This document shows positions 1-6,851 of a DNA stretch of 17,866 nt, piece after piece. The notes beneath the pieces were generated by a model. It was not told the origin of the DNA. It did not search any database and was given only the letters and a program-made list of their open reading frames with translations. A program made the position numbers and the translations under genes. Origin of the DNA: Phoronis pallida. Its lineage: Eukaryota; Phoronida; Phoronidae. The stretch spans positions 1 to 17,866 of the forward strand of contig JAOXYC010190911.1 in assembly GCA_028565715.1 (NCBI GenBank), given 5' to 3'. Positions within the stretch are counted from its first letter, which is position 1. Every line of letters starts with the position of its first letter.

Positions 1-223
1 AAAGTTTCAAATAATTTTTGTACTAAGTTTTTAAATAAGGTCTTGTAACAAATAAATAATTTTTGTCTGATTTTTTTACATTAAAAATGTTTAAGAGTAG
101 GCCCTATGTATTTTGATGGTTTTTGTATTTTTTTATGGAGGAAGGTTTAAAAATACATAAATGCTCAAATAAGGCATCCAAATAGCACTATTTCAAATTG
201 AAATTCTAAAAATTTTCCATTCC

Positions 224-306
224 GGAGGGGGGGTTCCAAAACCCCCCTCCAGGCCTCCCCCCCGGTTCGCCGCTTCGCGCCTCACAATTCGCGCAAGCGC
301 GAATTG
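224..306. repeat. GC-rich block with two short hairpins
   Basis: Two inverted repeats lie close together. Arms GGAGGGGGG (224-232) and CCCCCCTCC (242-250) flank a 9-nt loop. CAATTCGCGC (285-294) and GCGCGAATTG (297-306) flank a 2-nt spacer. The block contrasts sharply with the AT-rich surroundings. It resembles the GC-rich cores of short interspersed repeats common in invertebrate genomes, but I cannot name a family. Confidence 0.6.
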
Positions 307-904
307 CTTGGACCCTAATCCATGGCCATTTTTGGACGCCCTTTTTTCAAATCCTAGATGAGTCCCTGACTGACTGTGATAATTCTCATGACATATTGAG
401 ATTTAAGGACACAAACCAAGCAGGGCGAGCGTTCAAATATTTATTAGAGCGGCCACTGCGGCCAACAAACTGGTTTTCATGAAACCGACGTCAAAAACGT
501 CAATCTGGCCCGGTTTATGTATACTTTTTGAGAACATATTTTAATATCTTAAAAGATCAAAATAGAACTTTTTCATTAAAAAAACGAACTCCTCTGTACA
601 TGAGAATCTGCATGCAGATTATTTCATTAGCATTGACTACTTCAGTCCGAAGTCCAAATGTTTTGTCGACATATTCTTTTTTAGCCTAGTTCAGTAATTT
701 TACACCTTTCGAACTACTGGCGAGACAGTGTTTCATGTAGTTGGTCTTGAGATGTATTTGGCAGATTTATCAAATTTATTGTCTTCTCACTATCGAATTG
801 AATCTTGATGATTTTTTTCGAAGTATCTGTGATCGGATCAACATGGCAACTGACGAGTTCAGTGTTCTGAAAATGACATGCACGTTCTCAAAACAAATGA
901 GTGG

Positions 905-939
905 TTGTTTTGAAAACAAGTTTTATGTTTTCAAAACAA
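905..939. repeat. 13-bp inverted repeat
   Basis: TTGTTTTGAAAAC (905-917) is matched perfectly by its reverse complement at 927-939 across a 9-nt loop. The stretch is low in complexity (runs of T and A), so it may be chance or part of a degraded repeat. Confidence 0.45.
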
Positions 940-1352
940 ATCATATTTTGTTCATAGATATATTCATTTTTTTGAAACGTCTTTATTATTTTTATGTGTC
1001 TGACACCAAAGGTAGCTTTTGACTCGGCGTAGAGTACTTTTCAGTACTTGTCAGTTTTTTTCACACAATTCACGCAATTTTGTCAAAAATGCAAACTCCA
1101 TTTCGGTATCACGCTCATTATAACTCGATTATGAATCTTGCCCGAATCTTGCAATGAAATACATATTGACAAACAGGACTCCTGAGATATTGTCTGAAGT
1201 TTATGTGATCAGAATTTATAGGTTAATTTCCTCTCCATGATTATCGCGCACAACAAAGTGGCTCCACTGAGTCTTGCCGATGAACCCGGGTCATTTCTCC
1301 AGAATTTCTCCAAAATTCTCGTTCAGCAAAGGATTTTGAATTAATTCACTGA

Positions 1353-1399
1353 ACTCTGATTTAACAAGTCGTGTTGAACACGACTTGTTAAATCAGAGT
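1353..1399. repeat. Perfect 47-bp palindrome (23-bp arms, 1-nt centre)
   Basis: Positions 1353-1375 and 1377-1399 are exact reverse complements around a single G at 1376. Arms of this length without mismatch are not expected by chance and would extrude as a cruciform or fold as an RNA hairpin. The flanking sequence does not continue the symmetry. It may be a fold-back element remnant or a recent inverted duplication; no gene function can be assigned. Confidence 0.8.
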
Positions 1400-2111
1400 G
1401 AACCTGTTTGTAGTTTTTTATTGATCATTGCATTATTTTCATTCTAATAAAATCGCCACACCACCTCAAATCCAGCCTTTATTTTTATTATCATACACAA
1501 ATGATTGATTGTGTAGTTCGGCAGTAGATTTTCAGCAATACAAATTTCATTAAACATGACGATACTGTTTTTCCCACTCACAATTTTTCATAGTCGCGAA
1601 AAAAGTTAGACGATGTCAGCATTATGATCCCTGTATAAATGTAGCTCTCTGAACGCCATGCATGGTATAACGAAAAACGACGAAGTATATAAAATAGATA
1701 AGAACATATAATTATTTTCCTTGATCTTCAAACATCCACATCCATCTATGGAACACAGATGATAGGCGTAACGTATTCTCCGGGCGATACGGCACACACT
1801 GACACCCCAGACCCTTACTCAATTTTCAGTTTCGTCCTTTCATTAACCAACTTTTTGCACAAACTCTCACGATTTCATAAGACATTTGAAAGTTTTTTGC
1901 AACAAAGTAGGGTATATGCCATAAGTAATTAATACCTACATCTACGTCGTGAAATCTGCGTGGGAATATGATTATTTAGAGCATAGACGGTCTAATTGCT
2001 TTCAGCAAACAAATCCTCATGTGGACACAGTAAGGACAACAAAGTTACTAGTCGACTTTTCACGTTCCGGACTTTAGTATTTTTGTTTGCGTCTATGATT
2101 TTTTCGATTGA

Positions 2112-2278
2112 ACTCTTTTCGCTAGTCAGATCTCCAGTGAACTATTCATCAAAATTCCCCCCCAAAATTATGATGCATTGCACATACACAGTGGCGTATC
2201 TGTTCCAATTGTTAAATGTTTGTTATATAATGTTAGATCAGTGAACAACAAGACGACTGCTCTTTGTGAATATTTAAC
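2112..2278 (+). pseudogene. LINE ORF2 endonuclease, 5' part, interrupted by the Polinton
   Basis: The frame read through codon 2274-2276 is open from 2112 (stop TGA at 2109-2111) and ends in residues LLYNVRSVNNKTTALCEYL. This is the N-terminal beta-strand and helix of an APE-type endonuclease of CR1/L2/jockey-like LINEs, with the conserved N-x-R-S...NK. The same frame continues exactly after the Polinton's second target-site copy at 16970, so the two pieces are one retrotransposon split by the insertion. No in-frame ATG lies in this segment. A C7 run at 2157-2163 may mark a frameshift, because the frame open from 1996 could supply the upstream part. Confidence 0.85.
2273..2278. repeat. Left target-site duplication TTTAAC
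   Basis: TTTAAC sits immediately outside the left inverted repeat and again immediately outside the right one at 16966-16971. Six-base duplications are the known hallmark of Polinton/Maverick integration by the retroviral-type integrase. Removing the element and one copy restores an uninterrupted LINE frame, which independently confirms the boundary. Confidence 0.95.
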
Positions 2279-2482
2279 AGTAGTAGTGTTCGGTACCCTT
2301 TGAAGGACCATTTGTGAATGTGAAGTGTGAATGTGAAGAATGTGAAGTGTGAATGTGGAGAATGTGAAGTGTGAATGTGGAGAATGTGAAGTGTGAAGGT
2401 GGAGAATGTGGAGTGTGAAGTGTGAAGGTGGAGAAGGTGGAGAAGGTGGAGTGTGAAGGTGGAGAAAGTGTAGTGTGAAGGT
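2279..2482 (+). repeat. Left terminal inverted repeat (204 bp)
   Basis: It starts AGTAGTAGTGTTCGG and matches the reverse complement of 16784-16965. The alignment by eye shows one extra 22-bp unit in the left copy and one substitution (GGTGGAGTG against GGTGAAGTG). The inner part is a minisatellite of GTGAAGTGTGAATGTGGAGAAT-like units with G/A alternation. Homology ends at 2482, and a TATA box follows 22 bp further in. Confidence 0.95.
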
Positions 2483-2503
2483 TATTTCATGTGAAGTGTG
2501 GGG

Positions 2504-2543
2504 TATATAAATTCACTTCCTTTAAGATTGATGTTATTAATCA
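2504..2543 (+). promoter_or_regulatory. Predicted TATA promoter of the packaging ATPase
   Basis: TATATAAA at 2504-2511 lies just inside the left inverted repeat. Initiation about 30-32 nt downstream would fall near 2535, after the ATG at 2531 and before the ATG at 2543. On that reading the first usable start is 2543 or, less likely, 2561. The initiator is weak (TTATTAA around 2536). This is the leftmost promoter and could also feed longer transcripts. Confidence 0.55.
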
Positions 2544-3175
2544 TGTCATCATTTACAAGAATGGATCCAAGATTTCTTCACCCTTTCACAATGGTCATTG
2601 CAGGTCCAACTTCAAGTGGAAAAACTTATTTTACCAAAAGACTCATTGAGTTTTCTTCCTCAATGATAAATCCAGCTCCTGAAAACATATGGTGGTTTTA
2701 TGGAGAATATCAGGAACTTTACAGAGACATTAAAAATGTTCAATTCGTAGAGGGTTTACCAGACCCAACCCAATTTGATCCAAAAGTACGTCATTTGGTG
2801 ATCATCGATGACTTGATGTCAGAAGTGAACGAAAAAGTAACAAAGATATTTACCAAAGGAAGTCATCACCGCAATGTTTCAGTGATTCTCATATTACAGA
2901 ACCTTTTTGAAAAATCAAAACATATAAGAACAATTACGTTAAATGCACAATATATGGCACTTTTTAAAAACCCAAGAGACAAACTTCAAATTTCATGTCT
3001 CGCTAAGCAAATGTATCCGGGGAATGGGAGATTTCTTCACGAAGTTTTCGTTAATGCCACAGATGAAGCATTTGGCTATCTTTTAATAGACCTGAAGCAG
3101 GAAACACCCGAACACATGAGATTAAGGAGTCATATTTTTCCAAACGAGACACAGATTGTGTATGTGAAACGATAA
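2543..3175 (+). CDS. ATP: FtsK/HerA-type genome packaging ATPase (A32-like)
   Basis: The product pumps viral DNA into capsids in PRD1-adenovirus-lineage viruses. A 210-residue protein is read from ATG 2543. Walker A is GPTSSGKT (residues 21-28). Walker B is VIIDD (86-90), preceded by a basic residue-rich strand. A strand ending in a glutamine, ILILQN, follows as the sensor motif expected of this family. The length fits Polinton ATPases, which are little more than the core domain. Alternative starts are 2531 (upstream of the likely transcription start) and 2561 (MDPRFLHPF, just before the conserved core). The open frame also extends to GTG 2498, which overlaps the TATA box and is not credible. 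Function is well supported; the exact start is not. Confidence 0.92.
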   Translation: MSSFTRMDPRFLHPFTMVIAGPTSSGKTYFTKRLIEFSSSMINPAPENIWWFYGEYQELYRDIKNVQFVEGLPDPTQFDPKVRHLVIIDDLMSEVNEKVTKIFTKGSHHRNVSVILILQNLFEKSKHIRTITLNAQYMALFKNPRDKLQISCLAKQMYPGNGRFLHEVFVNATDEAFGYLLIDLKQETPEHMRLRSHIFPNETQIVYVKR

Positions 3176-3203
3176 AAACAGGTGAACTTGTGAAAAGGAG
3201 TCA
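3171..3203 (+). promoter_or_regulatory. Predicted TATA/initiator for the 113-residue gene
   Basis: GATAAAAA (3171-3178) overlaps the ATPase stop codon. TCATTTG with its A at 3203 lies 32 nt downstream. The same TCATTTG heptamer occurs at the equivalent place before the membrane-protein gene. The first ATG after it is 3224, the start used here. Confidence 0.45.
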
Positions 3204-3223
3204 TTTGTGTTTAAACCTTTATC

Positions 3224-3563
3224 ATGACTTCAAGATTGGGAAAACATTCAGACACTTTGGGATTTTTATCCAAAGCCAATCCAAAGGTGGTCAAGGCAAT
3301 AATAGAATCGGGAGACTCGGATTTAATTCGTTGTTTGTGCGAGTGTGGGTTAAATGTCTTAAAAGGAAATGTTCCGCTGTCTCCTGGACAGAAGAAAAAA
3401 TTGTGTCGTTATAAAAACAGTCTGCGAGCACTGGTGAAAAAAAGTCTTCCGCTGAAGCGTAAAAAGATCATTTTGCAAAGGGGCGGTTTTATAGGCGCAC
3501 TACTCGCCCCCCTCATAGGTGGCTTGGCATCTACAATCTTACCAAATTTATTTGGAAGGCGTT

Positions 3564-3565
<2 letters not shown>
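3224..3565 (+). CDS. Small basic Polinton protein with hydrophobic C-terminus, possible minor virion component
   Basis: A 113-residue protein. The first half is helical with Cys residues (RCLCECG). The middle is strongly basic (RALVKKSLPLKRKK). The C-terminus is a glycine-rich hydrophobic segment, GGFIGALLAPLIGGLAS, followed by a short tail. Two sites fit the adenain consensus (M/I/L/N/Q)-x-G-x/G: QRGG before F89 and LIGG before L101. A protein of this shape is recurrent in animal Polintons/adintoviruses, where a virion role like that of adenovirus small core or membrane-active proteins has been suggested. I cannot assign it more precisely. It is encoded 48 nt after the ATPase and is followed at once by a T31 tract. 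Confidence 0.75.

Positions 3566-3596
<31 letters not shown>
3566..3596. repeat. T31 homopolymer between two genes
   Basis: Thirty-one consecutive T directly follow the TAA of the 113-residue gene and end 4 nt before the ATG at 3601. This gap has no recognisable TATA box. The tract may be a replication-slippage product or a nucleosome-free spacer. Length errors from sequencing are likely here. Confidence 0.9.
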
Positions 3597-3597
<1 letters not shown>

Positions 3598-3600
3598 AAA

Positions 3601-4251
3601 ATGGAATTTGCAAAGAAAATGGTTCTTGTTGATCCACGAGTCCTGGAAAATATAAACCAACCGAAACCTCCACCAAGTCTTCCAGTTAAGGCTATGAGCA
3701 AAATGGATGGTGAGATGAAAGATATTTTAGAAAACAAAGAAATGTCTGATGAAGAAAAGGTCAAACTTTACAATCAAATTCTTCAGCGTTATAATTCCTA
3801 TTATGAAAAAAGCTTTCAACCTTTGAAAATTATCCCATCTAGCGCGCCAGGAAAAGAAACCTCAATTCAGAATAAACTGGAAGAAGAAATATTAGAGAGT
3901 ATTCCCAAGTCAATGAAAAACCGTGCAAAGTCACTTTTAGGAAGGCTCAAGAGCAGTGCGGTGATTGACTGGAATGAGAAAGGAGAGATTACAGTTAATG
4001 GAAAACTAATCAAACATTCACACATCAATGATCTGATTAATGATGTGATACGAAAGAGAAAAAATTTTAACCCACATGGCTGGGAAGAATTTGCAAAAGG
4101 TGTACGACTTATGAACTTGCCTCAAAGCTTAATTGGAAACAAAGATAGATGGGCATACATGCACGGTCAAGCTAACCATTTAAAACAGAGAAGAAATAGA
4201 ATCAGAAAAATCCACAGCTCACCACTGGGAATGAGATGGAGCCCTTATTAA
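3601..4251 (+). CDS. Polinton-type protein of unknown function
   Basis: A 216-residue hydrophilic protein. The N-terminus has MVLVDPRVLENI followed by a proline-rich stretch. A helical segment follows at about residues 40-75 (MSDEEKVKLYNQILQRYNSY), then a central charged region and a C-terminal block with GWEEFAKGVRLMNLP, LIGNKDRW and a basic tail. I recognise this arrangement as common in Polinton/adintovirus gene sets next to the integrase, but know no established function; a virion core or assembly role is only a guess from basic content and location. The start is ATG 3601, since the open frame otherwise begins only at a TTG within the T-tract. The stop is 33 nt before the integrase ATG. 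Confidence 0.8.
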   Translation: MEFAKKMVLVDPRVLENINQPKPPPSLPVKAMSKMDGEMKDILENKEMSDEEKVKLYNQILQRYNSYYEKSFQPLKIIPSSAPGKETSIQNKLEEEILESIPKSMKNRAKSLLGRLKSSAVIDWNEKGEITVNGKLIKHSHINDLINDVIRKRKNFNPHGWEEFAKGVRLMNLPQSLIGNKDRWAYMHGQANHLKQRRNRIRKIHSSPLGMRWSPY

Positions 4252-4278
4252 AAGCTTTATCACTTCCTCTTTTTGTCA
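4247..4278 (+). promoter_or_regulatory. Predicted TATA/initiator for the integrase
   Basis: TTATTAAAAG ends at 4254, overlapping the end of the upstream frame. TCATTAA has its A at 4278, 31 nt from the aligned TATA start. The integrase ATG follows 7 nt later. The geometry matches the membrane-protein promoter. Confidence 0.45.
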
Positions 4279-4284
4279 TTAATA

Positions 4285-5376
4285 ATGGGGAAAGGAAAAG
4301 CTAAGGAACCTAAATATCACCGTTTACTTAAAAAAACATTTTATGTCGCAAGAGAGCCCGGGAGTTATGGGGGACTAAGTGGAACACATCGAGCTGTAAA
4401 GAAAAAAATCAAGAAAAATCAAGTAGAAAAGTGGTTATCTGCTCAAGACACATACACTTTACATAAACCTATAAGACAAAACTTTCCACGCAGGCGTGTT
4501 ATTGTTGGTGGAATTGATCATCAGTGGCAGGCAGATCTGGCAGACGTCAGTAATATAAAGAAACATAATAGTGGTTTTACCTTTTTACTGACTGTTATTG
4601 ATATACTCTCAAAGTATGCATTTGTCATTCCTTTAAAAAATAAAAGTGGACCAAGTTTAGTCGAAGCATTTTCAAAAATCTTGAGCTCGGGACGACGCCC
4701 ATTGTCCCTTCAAACAGATAAAGGCAAGGAGTTTACAAACAAACTTTTTCAGCAATTTTTAAAAGACAATGGTATTCATTTTTTTACAACTCATAATGAA
4801 GAAACGAAGGCGAGTGTTGTGGAAAGGTTTAATCGAACTTTGAAAACAAAGATGTGGAAGTATTTTACAGCTAATAATACATTGGAATACAAAGATGTTT
4901 TAAAAGATTTGGTGTCGTCCTATAACAATTCATTTCATCGTTCTATAAAAACCACCCCTGCTTCTGTAACAACTCACAATCAAGAGGAAGTTTGGAATAC
5001 ACTTTACAACCGTCCCTTAACCAGAAAACCTCCACGTTTTCAACTGGGTGATCATGTGAGAATTGCAAGGGGAAAAATACTTTTTCGCAAAGGTTACTTG
5101 CCAAACTGGTCTGAGGAACTGTTTACCATAGCCCAAGTTAAGCGAGGTTTTCCTGTAGTTTACAAGTTACTAGACCATTCTGGAGAGATTTTGGAAGGCA
5201 CATTTTATGAAGCTGAAATTCAAAAAGTAAAGCAAAAATCTGTGTTTAAAATTGAAGATATATTAGATGAAAGAAAAAAACTAAACTCTGTAGAGTACTT
5301 AGTCAAATGGTCGGGCTACCCCTCATCATTCAATTCTTGGATAAAAAAGAGTCAGCTGCGTTTGTATAAAAGTTGA
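4285..5376 (+). CDS. INT: Retroviral-type DDE integrase with C-terminal chromodomain
   Basis: It catalyses end processing and strand transfer of the element's DNA, leaving 6-bp duplications. The protein has 363 residues from ATG 4285; the open frame begins at a TTG four codons earlier, which is not a likely eukaryotic start. The rve core runs from about residue 65 to 225. D84 (in QADLADV), D145 (LQTDKGKEF) and E180 (VVERFNRTLK) form the D,D-35-E-type triad. An SH3-like DNA-binding region with HVRIARGKILFRKG follows. The last about 43 residues are a chromodomain (FKIEDIL...EYLVKWSGY...SW). The chromodomain is typical of Polinton and chromovirus integrases and is known to guide insertion towards modified histone tails. 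No retroviral-type HHCC zinc motif is evident. All catalytic residues are intact. Confidence 0.95.
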   Translation: MGKGKAKEPKYHRLLKKTFYVAREPGSYGGLSGTHRAVKKKIKKNQVEKWLSAQDTYTLHKPIRQNFPRRRVIVGGIDHQWQADLADVSNIKKHNSGFTFLLTVIDILSKYAFVIPLKNKSGPSLVEAFSKILSSGRRPLSLQTDKGKEFTNKLFQQFLKDNGIHFFTTHNEETKASVVERFNRTLKTKMWKYFTANNTLEYKDVLKDLVSSYNNSFHRSIKTTPASVTTHNQEEVWNTLYNRPLTRKPPRFQLGDHVRIARGKILFRKGYLPNWSEELFTIAQVKRGFPVVYKLLDHSGEILEGTFYEAEIQKVKQKSVFKIEDILDERKKLNSVEYLVKWSGYPSSFNSWIKKSQLRLYKS

Positions 5377-5396
5377 AACACTTGCATGAAAATTCA
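5365..5396 (+). promoter_or_regulatory. Predicted TATA/initiator inside the integrase 3' end
   Basis: TATAAAAG (5365-5372) lies in the last codons of the integrase. TCATTTG with its A at 5396 is 31 nt downstream. If used, transcripts would start after the ATG at 5386 and the first ATG would be 5401, shortening the membrane protein by five residues. Confidence 0.5.
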
Positions 5397-5664
5397 TTTG
5401 ATGGAGGGAACAATTGAGGAGAACGTTTTTGAACCAAGAATTGAAAGAGATTCTTCACCTCGACAAAATTGGAATCTGTTTGGTACACACCTTCCAAAGC
5501 AAGAGATAGTCTTCATTTGCCAAGTGCTGATCATCTATACCGTCATCATCACAAGTGTTTACAACTTATCCACAAATAATGAAGACAGAACACTTTGGAT
5601 CTCTCTACTCAGTAGTTCAGTAGGATATATTTTACCCAGTCCATCACTCAAATCAACCCTTTGA
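5386..5664 (+). CDS. Small membrane protein conserved in Polintons
   Basis: 92 residues from ATG 5386, or 87 from ATG 5401, which the TATA position favours. The N-terminal part is acidic and polar with RQNWNLFGTHLPKQE. A strong transmembrane helix follows (about 41-60, IVFICQVLIIYTVIITSVYN). A polar loop NLSTNNEDRT, a second hydrophobic segment (about 70-84) and LPSPSLK complete the protein. Short proteins with this Q-V-x-I-I-Y and LPxPSLK pattern recur in animal Polintons/adintoviruses; the function is unknown. By position it belongs to the virion gene block, 9 nt after the integrase and 1 nt before the penton-like gene. A role in a virion membrane or host membrane is inference. Confidence 0.78.
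   Translation: MKIHLMEGTIEENVFEPRIERDSSPRQNWNLFGTHLPKQEIVFICQVLIIYTVIITSVYNLSTNNEDRTLWISLLSSSVGYILPSPSLKSTL
5626..5655 (+). promoter_or_regulatory. Predicted TATA/initiator inside the membrane-protein gene
   Basis: TATATTTTA (5626-5634) lies within the coding region of the membrane protein. TCAACCC with its A at 5655 is 29 nt downstream and 11 nt before the penton ATG. This would allow the minor capsid gene its own short-leader mRNA although its intergenic gap is one base. Confidence 0.4.
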
Positions 5665-5665
5665 T

Positions 5666-6412
5666 ATGTTTTACCTCAATCTCCCATCAAACAGCTCTGA
5701 GGAGTATTTTCCAGACAACACATTAACTCAATTCAAGACAAAACTTCCCCAGGACATTGACTTGGAAGGAGATTGGCAAATTGGCCTTGCTGAAATACAC
5801 TATCCTCACACATGGTATAACTTAGAAAAGGGAGAAGGATGGTTGCGTGTGCGAACTGAAATGGGAGGGTATAGTCTGAGCAAGACACTCACTCCAGGAT
5901 ACTATCCCTCCCCCCGTCAACTGGTGAATGAAATGCAAAAACTCATCAACCCCCTACCAAGTTCGGGAAATGTAAAAATTTACTACGATGAAATAAGCAA
6001 GCATACAACAATACTCCTTAAACATGGGGGTGATTTGGTTCTTAGTAGGAAGCTTAAAGAAATACTTGGTTTCGATGTGGAGCATTTCGTCCCTTCCAAA
6101 ATTTACCATAGTGAAAGGGTTTCGGATGTAGATAGATTAACAAGTCTTTTCATCTATTGCGATTTGGTGGAACCAAACATAATTGGTCATTCTCACGCTC
6201 CTCTCTTACGAATAGTTCCTGTGAAAGGGAGAGATGGTGATCTCGTCAGCAAGTCATTTGAATCTGTGCAGTATAAACCCTTACAAAGAAAACATTTCAA
6301 CACCATTGAAATTGATATAAGAGATGACACCGGTCACATTATTCCATTTACACGTGGAAGAGTCATAGTGACACTTGTTTTTCAAAAGAAAAGGTCACAG
6401 TTTTTTGCATAA
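5666..6412 (+). CDS. Minor capsid protein (penton-like, single jelly-roll)
   Basis: A 248-residue protein that should form the pentameric vertices of the capsid. It opens with MFYLNLPSNSSEEYFPDNT and has FKTKLPQDIDLEGDWQIGL and EIHYPHTWYNL, then a beta-rich body with little helix, ending in RGRVIVTLVFQKKR. This N-terminal pattern (strand, SNSS, then a parenthetical KLP.I.L.G.W.VGL.EI.YP) is recurrent in Polinton minor capsid/adintovirus penton proteins. Assignment to a single jelly-roll comes from family knowledge and size, not from a visible active site. The ATG follows the preceding TGA by one base. The stop TAA shares its last A with the next ATG (TAATG). Confidence 0.82.
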   Translation: MFYLNLPSNSSEEYFPDNTLTQFKTKLPQDIDLEGDWQIGLAEIHYPHTWYNLEKGEGWLRVRTEMGGYSLSKTLTPGYYPSPRQLVNEMQKLINPLPSSGNVKIYYDEISKHTTILLKHGGDLVLSRKLKEILGFDVEHFVPSKIYHSERVSDVDRLTSLFIYCDLVEPNIIGHSHAPLLRIVPVKGRDGDLVSKSFESVQYKPLQRKHFNTIEIDIRDDTGHIIPFTRGRVIVTLVFQKKRSQFFA

Positions 6413-6849
6413 TGAAAACCATGAATAGACGCTATTGCTGTGAAGACAGCAGGAAATTATATGAGGACTACTATTGTTCACAAGTTGGTAATGGTCTCTC
6501 TGTTTATTCAGGAAACCGTTATCAACGTGGACACGGACTCGGCTCTATATTTGGGGGTTTACTTAGATCTGCTCTTCCAATCATAAAAAAGGGGGCAATG
6601 ACTCTCGGTAAACAAGCACTTAAATCTGGGATTGGATTTGCTGGGGACTTACTTCAAGGTCAAAAGCCCAAACAAGCAGCACGAGCAAGGGTTAGAGAGG
6701 CTGCGGGTCATCTGTTGAAAAATGTAGGAAATTTTCCCCCGCCTCCTGGAGTACCTGCAAGACCTATAAAACGGAGAGCTCAATCTAAATCACGCACAAG
6801 AATTTCAAACAAAAGACGTGCAACATCACACAGGGATATATTTGGTTAA
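6412..6849 (+). CDS. pVI-like membrane-active minor capsid protein
   Basis: A 145-residue protein. The N-terminal 23 residues are polar with cysteines, followed by a glycine-rich stretch with three sites that fit adenain cleavage: QVGN before G28, QRGH before G42 and IFGG before L50. Next comes an amphipathic helix region, LLRSALPIIKKGAMTLGKQA, then a basic, proline-containing tail (PPPPGVPARPIKRRAQSKSR). A protease-released amphipathic helix followed by a basic tail is the design of adenovirus protein VI, which disrupts endosomes and links capsid to core. The overlap TAATG with the penton gene suggests coupled translation. No clear TATA element precedes it. Sequence similarity to pVI itself is too weak to judge by eye. 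Confidence 0.75.
   Translation: MKTMNRRYCCEDSRKLYEDYYCSQVGNGLSVYSGNRYQRGHGLGSIFGGLLRSALPIIKKGAMTLGKQALKSGIGFAGDLLQGQKPKQAARARVREAAGHLLKNVGNFPPPPGVPARPIKRRAQSKSRTRISNKRRATSHRDIFG
6765..6792 (+). promoter_or_regulatory. Predicted TATA/initiator inside the pVI-like gene, for the major capsid protein
   Basis: TATAAAAC (6765-6772) lies in the coding region of the pVI-like protein. A TCA with its A at 6792 is 27 nt downstream. The first ATG after that is the capsid start at 6852. The initiator is weaker than at other genes. Confidence 0.35.
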
Positions 6850-6851
6850 TT

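Larger units (their letters stand above)
1..2111. other. Left host flank, no convincing gene
   Basis: AT-rich non-coding DNA. The only open frames are short (93 codons at 741-1022, 63 codons on the minus strand at 1606-1797, 82 codons at 1996-2244), and none has recognisable motifs apart from a possible LINE leader in the last. What stands out is a GC-rich block at about 221-310 with two hairpins, an inverted repeat at 905-939 and a long perfect palindrome at 1353-1399, listed separately. These suggest old interspersed repeats. I see no tRNA, rRNA or recognisable exon. Confidence 0.6.

Noticed and set aside
741-1022. 93-codon open frame in the left flank
   Set aside because: Low-complexity Phe/Ile-rich translation with no motif, in AT-rich DNA with inverted repeats; length is within chance expectation.
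1606-1797. 63-codon minus-strand open frame
   Set aside because: Short, no recognisable domain, no promoter or splice support.
2320-2482. Short regular repeats suggesting a CRISPR array
   Set aside because: The units are contiguous minisatellite copies without unique spacers, are part of the inverted repeat, and the genome is eukaryotic.
2498-2542. Upstream extension of the ATPase to GTG 2498 or ATG 2531
   Set aside because: GTG is not a normal eukaryotic start and overlaps the TATA element; ATG 2531 probably lies before the transcription start.
3190-3414. 74-codon open frame overlapping the 113-residue gene
   Set aside because: A shadow in another frame; the 3224-3565 frame has the compositional features of a Polinton protein.
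3531-3764. Minus-strand frame across the T31 tract
   Set aside because: Its translation is largely a lysine run from the homopolymer and it overlaps two supported genes.
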